From contig JAFEUB010000846.1 in the NCBI GenBank assembly GCA_024529925.1, positions 1,489,001 through 1,553,000 on the forward strand: a stretch of 64,000 bases of DNA. Reading direction: 5' to 3'. Source of the DNA: Ophthalmolycus amberensis. Taxonomy: Eukaryota; Chordata; Actinopteri; Perciformes; Zoarcidae. The notes under the pieces were generated by a model. The model was not told the DNA's origin, did not search any database, and was given only the letters and a program-made list of their open reading frames with translations. The position numbers and the translations under genes were made by a program. Shown here one piece after another: positions 13,001 to 23,199 of this stretch. Position 1 is the stretch's first letter, and the number at the start of each line of letters is the position of its first letter.

Positions 13001-16000
13001 CTCTGGCTGGATGTATCAGTGGTACAAAGATGGAATTGAGCTCGGTGCCACCAACAAAACCAACAGCATCCATCTTGCTCTTTCTGATCAGGGGAAATAC
13101 TGGTGCAAGGCCACCAGAGGGGAAATAATATCAACAGACTTCAGTGAAGAAATACAGCAAGATGTACTTGGTAGGTAAAGACAGCAGAGTCATGCTATTT
13201 AAAGCATTGAGTTTAATACAATGTGCAATTGTTTGTTGTAAATATGTAAAATTCTGTCACTAAAGGCTTACAAAACCTCCAGGCTGCTGTTGAATTTAGC
13301 GAAACAACATTTTGCGAGCGTCCTGCTTCCGTTATTTTGTGCATTTTCTGTTGAAACAGGATGTTGTGGTGTAGCATGATGTAGGGAGGGAAGACTCAGA
13401 AGTATGTATATATACATGCAGTGGAATATCACTTTCGGAGAGAAATGATGATTTATGTAAGGGGCATCCTTAAATTCCTCCCAAGATATTTAAGATTTCT
13501 TTGGTTCATGGCTTTTCAGACCCACCCAAACCATCTCTGGAACTGCTGAGTTCCTGGCCAGATGTGTTTGAAAATGAGACGGTGGAGTTCAGATGTGAAG
13601 TCCACAGCACTGACTGGACGTTCACCTGGTACAGAAATCAAACAGAGCTCGAGGAGGACGTGTACCTGGAGGAAGATGACTCATTGCTCAACGTCACCGT
13701 GGTCACTCAAGCCTATGAAGGAGGCTATGCCTGCAAAGCTCACCTCAAATCAAGGAGAGTCATCTCTGGATTCAGCAACACGGTCATTGTCACACTTTAT
13801 GGTGAGCTTTCATTAACTTTACATTATTTCAGCTTTCTTAAAGAAATGGTTTGGGAAACAAGATAATTCACTTTTTTTGCACATTCATACCGTTCTCATG
13901 TCTGTATGCTAAATATGAAGATACCACTAACAGCCACTTAGCTTACCACAGCCTTGCTCTGCCCCAAAGCTAACAAAACCTGCCTACTAGCACCTCTCAA
14001 AACCCAAACTGTAAATGTGTTGTGAACTGCCTTTCTGTTTTAGAAAACGTACCAAAACCAACGATGAACAAGGTTCCTGGTTTTAACCCGATGTATGTTG
14101 GAGAAACCGTGAACTTAAATTGCAACGTAGATGTGTCCTCTGGCTGGATGTATCAGTGGTACAAAGATGGAATTGAGCTCGGTGCCACCAACAAAACCAA
14201 CAGCATCCATCTTGCTCTTTCTGATCAGGGGAAATACTGGTGCAAGGCCACCAGAGGGGAAATAATATCAACAGACTTCAGTGAAGAAATACAGCAAGAT
14301 GTACTTGGTAGGTAAAGACAGCAGAGTCATGCTATTTAAAGCATTGAGTTTAATACAATGTGCAATTGTTTGTTGTAAATATGTAAAATTCTGTCACTAA
14401 AGGCTTACAAAACCTCCAGGCTGCTGTTGAATTTAGCGAAACAACATTTTGCGAGCGTCCTGCTTCCGTTATTTTGTGCATTTTCTGTTGAAACAGGATG
14501 TTGTGGTGTAGCATGATGTAGGGAGGGAAGACTCAGAAGTATGTATATATACATGCAGTGGAATATCACTTTCGGAGAGAAATGATGATTTATGTAAGGG
14601 GCATCCTTAATATACTAACACATTAATATACCACCATTAAGAACTACTCCTTTTTAAAAGTTCACTCATGCCACCATTTTGTTCACTAACCTGCTGATTA
14701 TGAGCTCAGTCCAGAGTTGTGTATTTTAAGGCATTTTTGTTTTGCAAATGTTAAGAGACTGGTCCATGCTTCCCTCATGTTAGCACTTGATTAAGTCAGT
14801 GCGTTTTGTAATTTCTTGTCTAAACCATGTGAATATTGTGGTTTGAGTCAACATCATTAACATCACTGTATCTTGGATGCTAAGGTGGGCTGGCCTGTCT
14901 TCACACATTCAAGTTTTAATAATCTAATTTGATTTTTGATCAACAAGGCCTGCTGGTATGTTACTTGATTTAGTTGTTCAGTCATTTCTCATGAGACAAA
15001 TTCAATGAGGCTCTGTCTAAAAAATAGGTTATCTAAATCAGGTTATCTCTTGGGATATGAAAAGTGGCTGATGTGTCTCTCTTTCTTTAGAAATTCCCAT
15101 TCCATCTTTGAAGCTGATCACATCGTGGTTCCATGTGTTCCCCACTGAGAGTGTGAAGTTAAGCTGTGGGATGGACGGCAGCCCGAACTGGATTTACACG
15201 TGGTACAAACACGGACAGGAGGTCCAACCGGATAATGTTGTGTCTGTTGACTCAAATGGAGCTACTCTTTTCATCCGCTCTGCTTCAGCTAAACATGTAG
15301 GACAATATAACTGCAAGGGACACCTGAACGACAGGTCTGTCAGAAGCATCTTTAGTTCTGGACTTACTCTCAATGTATATGGTGAGTTTTCTTTTTTACA
15401 TTTGACATAAAAATACTTATTTTGGCAACGAAATTTAAAATGAAATTAGTTTTCTTCATTTTAGTTACACATTTTCGGGGATGAGGGCAGGGGGTTGGGG
15501 ATAAATATCTGTTACAATGCAATGCAATGGCATGTTTTCTTACCCTCAGATGAGAAACCCAGAGTCACGCTGACGCAAGATCCAAAGTACAGGGTGATGT
15601 TCCCTGGAGAGTCAGTCGCCTTTAGCTGTCACATTAATGTCTCTTCTGGATGGGAGTACCTGTGGCTCAAAGATGATAGTCTATTCGCCGGAACTGTAAA
15701 AAATCACACTGTCAAATCTGTTGCGAAAACAAACACCGGATCATATCAATGCCAAGCTAAAAGAGGAGGAGATACAGTCTTCAGCTCAGACCGGAGTCAG
15801 GCTGTGAGACTTGAAGTTAAAGGTAAGTTTCTGTTAACTTCCATTAAACTTGTATTTATAGTATGCAGGGGTTGAAAGAGTTTTCCAGTTGTGTTTCTGC
15901 AGTGCATCTCTGGTCACTTATGATGCTATTATCTGGCTGCTCAGATGATTTAAGAACAGTTTAATGTTATTGCCTGTTAAAATTCCTTCTTTGTGTCTTT

Positions 16001-19000
16001 AGGAAACAAGCCTAAGCCCTTATTGACTCAAGAGCCAGATGTTGGAAAGGTGTACACTGGAGAGTCAGTGTCCTTCCAATGTAAAGTTGAACTCTCGTCT
16101 GGTTGGAGGTATCACTGGTACAAAGATGGAACACAACTTCCAAACAACAGCAGTAGTTTTAAAATCCATGATGCCAATTTATCAAATGGTGGAACTTATA
16201 AGTGTATGGCCATAAGAGACAAAACAGACAAAACAATGTACAATACAGAGCACAGTGATGGACGGCTCTTACATGTATCGGGTGAGTCAAAGAAAATTAC
16301 TTTGTGTTGAAGAGTATTACTTTCACCTGTTTCTATGAATTGCATGCTATGAAATGTTCGGAATCAGTTTGGAAGAGGATAAAATTAAGGATATTTTTAA
16401 AAAGGTAATGTGTCTGTTTCTCTCCAGAAATTCCTGTTCCATCTTTAAAGTTAATCACACCGTGGTTGGATGTGTTCCCCACTGAGAGTGTGAAGTTTAG
16501 CTGTGGGATGGACGGCACCGCTGACTGGAAGTATGCGTGGTTCAAAGATAGACAGCCTTTCCAGGCAGATAGTACTGCATCCTTTGGTTTAGATGCAGCT
16601 ACTCTCTCCATCAGCTCTGCTTCAGCCTCACACCATGGACGATACAGCTGTTCAGGAATATTTAAGAGCCGGTCTGTAACCAGCAACTGCAGTGACGGAC
16701 TAACTCTGGATGTTTATGGTGAGGATTTTTCTTTAAAAATCTCATAAAAAGTCACTATTACTTTTTAGGACTTTTGTTATGACATACTATAATGCCATAA
16801 CAAAAGTCATAAAAAGTAATAGTTTACAGAATATCATAATAAATATCATTGTGTAGTATATCATCAAAACAAGTTATTATGTAATGTCAGAAAAAAGTCA
16901 TGAAAAAAGTCATGAGATAGATTGCAAGATTGTCTTTCTAGCTCTTGTGTAATACTGATATTACCCTTGATAAACATTGCATTGGGTTACTTAATTAATT
17001 ATCTTGTGCTTTGTTCCCATGCCGGCCATCTGAATTATGTTGCATTGATACAGTGGTTCAAGGGGCTACCACAAACTGAGACTGTTTAGTTGTGCTATCC
17101 TTCAATCAATGTATCGTAAAAGTGATGTAACTGGTTAGAACGCAGTGAGGTCTAGACGAGGTCTTAAAATGTATGGAAGGGGTTTCAAAACAAGTCTTAA
17201 AGGTATTAGATTTAACGTAAAGATTCCTGCATATACCCTGTTTAGGCAGAGCCAAGCTCGATGTTTCCCCCTGCTTCCAGTCTTTATGCTAAGCTTAGAT
17301 AACAATGTCATGGCTGCAGCTTCATTTTCTTCTTTGGGGGGAATTCTGGTAAGGCAGTAGAGGTTCAGCATATCCAAAAAGTAACTTAAAGCAGCTAGTT
17401 AAAGGCCAGCTGCTCCTTAGTCTGGGTTGTGCAGTGTGACATACATTAAAATGCTGTCATACTTATAGCAATGGCATTATTTCCCCACAGATACAAAACC
17501 CAGAGTCACACTGATGCAGGACCCCATACACAACGTGATGCACACTGAAGATTCAGTCTCCTTTAGCTGTCACATTAATGTCTCTTCTGGATGGGAGTAC
17601 CTGTGGCTCAAAGATGATAGTCTACTCGCCGAAACTGTAAACAATCACACTATCAAATCTGTTGCGAGAACAAACACCGGATCATATCAATGCCAAGCTA
17701 AAAGAGGAAGAGATACGGTCTTCAGCTCAGACCGGAGTCAGGCTGTGAGACTTGACGTTGAAGGTACGTTTTTGTTGACTTCTCGCTAACATTTTTCTGT
17801 ATGTGTTGAATGTGTTCGTCACAGTTTTGATTGTGTTTTTACAGAGCGCCCACAGGCTAATATAGTCCTGTTAACTGGCTGGTCCGAGGTCTTCTCCACT
17901 GACAGCTTGATGCTCAGATGTGGGGTGCACGAAAGTCAGAACATGTGGAACTACACATGGTAATACACTTCAAAAATACCAGTTCATATAGAGCAACATT
18001 CTCTAAATGCATTCATGTGTGCACTGTGTGGATTCTTACCTTCTCACAGGTTCAAAGAGGAGCAACCAATCAATCTTCTGCCCTCTGAGAAGCATGCAGT
18101 CACACCCCAGAATGACCCTGAGCAGAGCATGTACACCTGCCAGGGCATTAGTACCGGCAGACCATCTTATTCAAGAAGCAGTGATTCTTTCAAGACTAAG
18201 AACCTTCGTGAGTATAACTGAGGTTTGGAAGCTATGAGTTTTTACCCTGCAAATATTCTATCTCACTTACATTCTCTGTTTCGTTTATTCTTCAGTTCTG
18301 AAGAGGAGGGTGCTTCTTTCCATCTCTGGCTGCATCTTCTTCGGCATCATCGCCGTCTTCCTTGGATGCATCATCCTCAGAGTCATTCGCAAACCAGGTT
18401 TTGCTTTACTTTTTGACTGCATGGATTTTGAAAATCTTATGATGATAGAATAGAATTATCACGCAAATCTGCAGCTACCCTCAGCTTTATGGAGCATTTT
18501 AAGCGAGTTCAGCTCATTGTTGATCTCTCCGCCCACAACGTTACTGTCTTGGTTCAATCTCACCGCGTCGTTTTCGGGAGGCTTGTTTTAGGGAAAAAAA
18601 AAGCTCTTAAAACCCACAGTAGTGGTCAGCACAAAATGTCAGACCGACACGGTTAGTGACTGGCTGGTGAACAAGTGGAGCATTTATCAACTAAAGAGCA
18701 GATATTTCCTTAAGGAGTTAGTGGAAACCAAAGACAGCGAGACTAAAGAAAAGAGTGAAAAGAAAGGCAATAAAAAGTTGATGAAATGTCTAACCTTGTT
18801 TCAGCTAGTGTTATTGCAGGTTTAAATGTGACATTTATAATATATTACATTACATTCATTATATATATTTCATCTTAAATGAACAAACAAAACCACAAGG
18901 TGGTGACTTTTTTTTTTTTTTTTTACAACATAGCTGACGGTGAAGAGAAGCCAGAAGAGGCCGAGCTGTTTCTCACCATGGCTCAGCTAAAGGACTGTGA

Positions 19001-19632
19001 TGGTATGTTGACAGCAGCTCTCAGGGCTTGTGGTTTTGGTGGCAGTTACAGCCCCACCAGTGATTCATTTCCGAAACTACCTACTGACATTTTCAAGTTA
19101 GAGTCTGACTTTCTTAGTTTGCCTATAGCCGTTGGTGCGCTTGTGTTAAAGTTCCTTCCTCCCTCCTGCAGATGCACCCTGTCCACTGGTGGAGTACATC
19201 ACCGACGCAGAACTGAATGCTTCTTCTAAAGGTAAAGGACCCACAGATGAGTAAAGCAGATTACACAACAGCTGTATTGATATGCAAATGTTTTGAAAGT
19301 TCCCTAGATCTTTCCCTTCACCGACATGATCCCTTTATTTTTTTTAAACAATTTCACCTACAGAAGCTGACGACAATGGCACAATTTGCAGTGAAACAAC
19401 ACCGTTACCAATAACCTCACAGGAGGACCAAGGTAATAAAGTCAACTTAAAAATACACTTTTCGGAGTAAATATTGTCTGTGATGAAAGTCGCTGAGCCA
19501 AATATTTTTTTAACAGACACAATGTATTTATTTTCCTTCCTTCCACATCTCGCCCTTCACGTCTTTCTAGTTGTGACGAGTGAGAGCCAAGATGGAACAG
19601 AAAAGAACGGCGGGCTGGTTTCCTTTAAATAA
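10023..19632 (+). CDS. Fc receptor-like membrane protein with 12 Ig domains
   Basis: Predicted type I surface receptor, about 1,257 residues. Twenty exons, all phase-compatible: 10023-10053, 10158-10193, 11458-11751, 11847-12125, 12383-12664, 12907-13170, 13520-13801, 14044-14307, 15091-15381, 15550-15822, 16003-16281, 16428-16718, 17491-17763, 17845-17959, 18050-18207, 18296-18397, 18934-19002, 19172-19231, 19364-19432, 19571-19632. The signal peptide (MWLLKVFSVIYFTACAA) is split by a 36-base mini-exon, an arrangement typical of Fc receptor genes. Twelve Ig domains follow (about residues 22-1137), mostly alternating two types, then one transmembrane helix (GCIFFGIIAVFLGCIIL) and a tail of about 85 residues. 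The tail has a single tyrosine (LVEYITD), which is not a consensus ITIM or ITAM. The helix has no charged residue for pairing with an adaptor. The nearest family by architecture is teleost FCRL5-like or Fc-gamma-receptor-like; ligand unknown. AATAAA at 19888 is a likely poly(A) signal. Confidence 0.85.
10731..10990. repeat. Dispersed repeat, copy 1 (starts AGGGCTGCA)
   Basis: Shares ordered words with the segment at 31643-31890: AGGGCTGCA near the start, GATATTCAGTTTGCT in the middle and CTTTACATTT/CCTTACATTT followed by GAAGCTGAA/GAGGCTAAA near the end. Two diverged copies in one window support a dispersed element. From memory it resembles a very common teleost non-autonomous hAT-type repeat; a Dfam search would decide. 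It lies in the second intron of the Fc receptor-like gene. Confidence 0.65.
12332..13468 (+). repeat. Tandem duplication, first copy (1,137 bp; two Ig exons)
   Basis: Contains Ig domain 3 (12383-12664) and Ig domain 4 (12907-13170) with their introns. It is repeated immediately downstream with a constant offset of 1,137. Reading both copies, I found one difference: G at 12484 versus T at 13621, changing Val to Phe in the TDWTVTWY motif. The word CTTAA occurs at both copy boundaries, suggesting microhomology at the breakpoint. Confidence 0.95.
13469..14605 (+). repeat. Tandem duplication, second copy (1,137 bp; two Ig exons)
   Basis: Holds Ig exons 13520-13801 and 14044-14307, exact positional counterparts of those in the first copy. 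All introns here are phase 1, so both copies can be spliced into one mRNA without a frame change. Introns and exons appear equally conserved, which points to a very recent event or an assembly duplication rather than old selection on coding sequence. Confidence 0.95.
16755..16822. repeat. 68-bp imperfect palindrome in an intron
   Basis: The left arm CTATTACTTTTTAGGACTTT and the following TTGTTATG are mirrored by CATAACAAAAGTCATAAAAAGTAATAG on the right, with a short centre. It lies in the intron after Ig exon 16428-16718. It could be a small fold-back element or a chance AT-rich hairpin; no gene is implied. Confidence 0.8.
18470..18850. repeat. Probable dispersed repeat in the intron before the cytoplasmic exons
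   Basis: The stretch containing GTGGAGCATTTATCAACTAA and GGAGTTAGTGGAAACCAAAG looks, from memory, like a recurring teleost repeat, and it makes this intron longer than its neighbours. No second copy was found in the window, so confidence is limited. Confidence 0.35.
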
Positions 19633-21322
19633 TGAGTCACTTAAGCTCTATTTGCACCAGTTGAGCAGGTACTTAATAATACGTCTACAGTACGATTCAG
19701 CCCTGTGAGGCTTTAATGGACATTTGGATGTATGAAAACTGGAGAGAGAATCTTGCTATTGTGCGATGCTTACCAATAGCAGGGTAGCAAATTCAAAGCT
19801 TTAAATTGGCTGTAGTGATAGATAAAAGTAAATTCATTGACATACGTCCTCTGGGGACTGTAAATGTTCGTACCAAATTTAATGGGAAATAAAACAGTTG
19901 ACGAGAAGTTGCACCCTGGACCAACAGACATATGCCGTTTAAATTGGACAGATTTGTTCTGCACTGAACATTACTTGGTAGCATAATACTGTTAGAATTG
20001 TACATATTTTAAATCTCATGATGTAAATGTTAAAGGCACAGTTAAAATAGGAAACATTATTTATGTGATTAAGAATCAATCATATACATTGTTAGCTTCT
20101 TTTGTTTCTCAATTATTATAAGCATTGTACATATACGTATATGTGTTGATCTGCAGGAGACTTTATCAATTCTCCTTTAGTCAGTGTTCCAACACATGGG
20201 GCCAGATGTATAAACGATGTGTACTCACAAAACATGTGTACGTCTTTTCCCACATAGTTTCAATTTGAATGATTGTTATCATTTTGTGGTCTACACAGCC
20301 TTCTGTAAAATTTCAAACAAAGGTGCATTTATAAACCTAATTTTAAACTATTAATGAGTTAATATTGCTCTATCAATGATCTTTTGATGTTATCCTAAAT
20401 GATGAAGCACTTTGTTAAAGTCTGTGTCAAAATGAGCACTATCAATTAATCATTAATTATAATTTTTGTGACGTTGATGATTTACATGTAATGAATTAGT
20501 GGTATGAGTGCTATGAAATATAGCCACGGCCCTGAGTAACGGTCAGGGTTAATAACAGTAGTTGTACTGTTGGAGAATAGAGCAGATGCAACAAAATCGA
20601 TGAAATTGCTCTTTTTCGTTGCCATTCTTTTCACTTACTGATGTCCAACAAGTGGTGGAGCAGGCACAAGTCTCGCCATGCCAACGATTGTTTGAGTGTT
20701 TCTACATCCATTAATGGGTAACTGGGAGTTGATAAGAGGCTCATGCATGCATCTGCACACAGTCCCTTTATGACTGAGACTTATAAAACAGAGTCAACCA
20801 AACAAAAGTAATGCATATTTCTGTCTTTGTGTGTACTATTGGTCGTGGATTTTATGCATCTGGCCCCAGTGGTGAGTAAATGTAAGATAGTCTTCTCCAA
20901 AGCTGTTTCTCCAAAAAATGTTTCAGCGATGAATGTTGTTGCTTTTTTCTTCTAAATGATTATATTTATCTACAGTATGTGATGCTACAAATATGCCATT
21001 CACGCATTTTGTGTCTCGATATGAAGTTATCAGAATAAAAAATACAAAATGATGCCATGAGTGTTCATTCTAGCTAACCCTGATCTGCACCTTCAAAAGT
21101 GACAACAAGAAACACAAGTTCAACCGATGTGGTTTTAACAAATAGGCCGATTTGTGGTTCCGTCAATGGGTAGATCTTGTCCATCATGTGCACCTGTAGC
21201 AAAAGACAACCGGGAAAGACGGTCATTATCCAGACAAACCTTAAAATCCAACTTTTCTTCTTTTTGTTACCCAAAATAAGTATAAAGGCTATAGAACATA
21301 CAGAATACATACCAACTCACTA
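19633..21322. other. Convergent intergenic region (Fc receptor-like / apobec2)
   Basis: 3' flanks of two genes facing each other. Contains AATAAA at 19888 and 21034 on the + strand, and the inverted-repeat element at 20197-20868. No further coding evidence. Confidence 0.6.
20197..20868. mobile_element. Non-autonomous DNA element with terminal inverted repeats
   Basis: The left end reads TGGGGCCAGATGTATAAA and the right end TTTATGCATCTGGCCCCA, a reverse complement with one mismatch over 18 bases. The 672-bp interior is AT-rich with no meaningful reading frame. No clear target-site duplication was seen in the flanks, so the family cannot be fixed from sequence alone. It lies downstream of the Fc receptor-like stop codon, probably beyond the poly(A) signal at 19888. 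Confidence 0.75.
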
Positions 21323-23199
21323 CTACTTGAGGATTTCAGCCAGTTTCTCTACATAGTAGTCGTAGTTCTCCTGACAATCCTCCCAGGGTGCAAAGCTCTC
21401 GTCCTCCTTCTCTACATACGTTTCCCAAACATGTGCGAAGTCAGACGGCTTCATCATCCGCAGTTTGCAACCGGCGCTCACCAAAGCCCGGAGCCCTTCT
21501 ACTATCTCCGGCTCCTCCCACTCAAAGAGCCGGGAGCAGAAAATGCAGAGACGGACCTTCTTGCGCTGCTGGAGGATGTTGGCCAACTTGGCTGCGCAAG
21601 CCACACAGGGACTGGATGAAATATACCATGTGACTTCATACTCTTGGGAAGCATTAGGGAGCACCTGGAAAGGAAAGAGTGGGGATTAATAGAGGCATAA
21701 AAGAGAGAAAAAAAATATTGCATATAACATTAGCACAAGAGGAATTGTTGCAAACCAATGGAAATCAGACCTCCATTGGGGTTCACGCGTGTTACATGAT
21801 ACTAAAGTAAGAAAGATGTGTGTGTGAGTGTTCAATTACCTGTTGAAAGAAGGCCTCTTCAGAATGAGCTGTGGCATGTTCATCCTCAATATAACCTTTC
21901 AGAGGCTCTGTGCTGCCTCCTGGTGTATCAACCCTGAAGCACAGCAGGGTCTTGTTCCTCCCCGAAGAGTACTCCACATTCCTGAACTGAAACTTGAAGT
22001 AGAACGGGCTCATCTGTTCCCTAGTGGAGATTGAAAGGAAGAGCTTCCATAACTCTGTTGTAAAGCTTCATAAAACACAGCACTAACTGTCACCACTGGG
22101 GCTTTTTAGTGCATGATGGTTGAATCAGCAAGAGAGCAAAAAAACACATTCCGTATGATTTATCTATCAGCGGTGCTTTCAAAGTTATTTGTAACCTTTA
22201 AACATTGTAACTGACATTCACTTCCTCGCCTAACACGGAGCACTTTTTATGATGAATTTGTCAACCATCCAAGACACACAAAAAGAGTGATGATAGGGAG
22301 GCTTCAAAATAGACTATGGTGACACCGCGAGTAGCATATAAATGAGGCTACCGCTGAGTAAACTGATGTGTCTATAAATACGTTTGGCGTTCACATCATC
22401 CGATGATCTGTAGATGTGCCAGGCCCTTCGTGAGTCAACTGTACAAGAAACATACCCGTCATGTCTTTCTTTTTTTATCCATTATAACAATGGATGCCTA
22501 TGAAAAGCTAGATGGATTTCACAGTTAGATCTTATATCAAACAGCTAATACTCAAAGGACAGAAACTGGGGAACAGATGCTAAGTGGGGTGATATAGAGG
22601 GGGCTCTGTGACTCATCCCTATTCTTACCGCTGGGTTCGTAAGTACGACAGGGATAGGGCAAGTCATTATTGTCCCTCCTCACTGAAATCAACTATTAAG
22701 CGTTTGGAACAATATCACTTACAGAAAGACATGAACACCCACTTCAAAAGGAAGCACAAAATAACCCAAAAGCAACAGGTGTGCAACTGACGTGGCAAAT
22801 TCTTGTGGTGTATGTATTAAATCTTACTCACCCAGTTACAATCTCAAACGGTGGCAGTTCAATCGGCTGAAACTCTCCATTTTCCTCAGTGTTTGTTGCC
22901 TCTGCTCCCGTTGCACCTCCATTTTCCTCAGTGTTTGTTGCCTCTGCTCCTGTTGCGCCTCCACTTTCCTCAGTGTTTGTTGCCTCTGCTCCTGTTGCGC
23001 CTCCACTTTTCCCATTCCTCTTCTCTTCGTCCGTCTTGGGCTGCTCGGGGGTCTTCTCCGTCTTTTTCAAAGGTTTGGCAGACTTATTCACATTTTTTTC
23101 CTTCCCCTTATCCTTTTCTTTGTCCTTCTCATCATTCGTTTTGTTTTCTGACTTCTTCTCTTTCCTCTTAACAGTGACCCGGCTGTTTCTGTCGGCCAT
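21323..23199 (-). CDS. apobec2: APOBEC2-like, cytidine deaminase-fold protein
   Basis: Member of the AID/APOBEC family; in other vertebrates APOBEC2 is a muscle-enriched protein with weak or no demonstrated deaminase activity. Three exons on the minus strand: 23199-22832, 22020-21840 and 21664-21323 (TAG), giving about 296 residues. The zinc-binding signature is intact: HSEEAFF at the end of exon 2 supplies the His and catalytic Glu, and SSSPCVAC in exon 3 the two cysteines. The C-terminus (WEDCQENYDYYVEKLAEILK) matches the APOBEC2 pattern, separating it from AID and APOBEC1/3. The N-terminal 120 residues are lysine/glutamate-rich and carry three 14-residue repeats. The start is the first ATG of the exon (MADRNSRVTVKRK). 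Whether it is the 2a or 2b fish paralog was not determined. Confidence 0.93.
22877..23002 (-). repeat. Three in-frame 42-bp repeats in apobec2 exon 1
   Basis: Units at 22877-22918, 22919-22960 and 22961-23002 each encode GGATGAEATNTEE plus S or N. They differ at only a few bases, mostly silent, and lie in the low-complexity N-terminal extension ahead of the deaminase fold. Confidence 0.95.
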
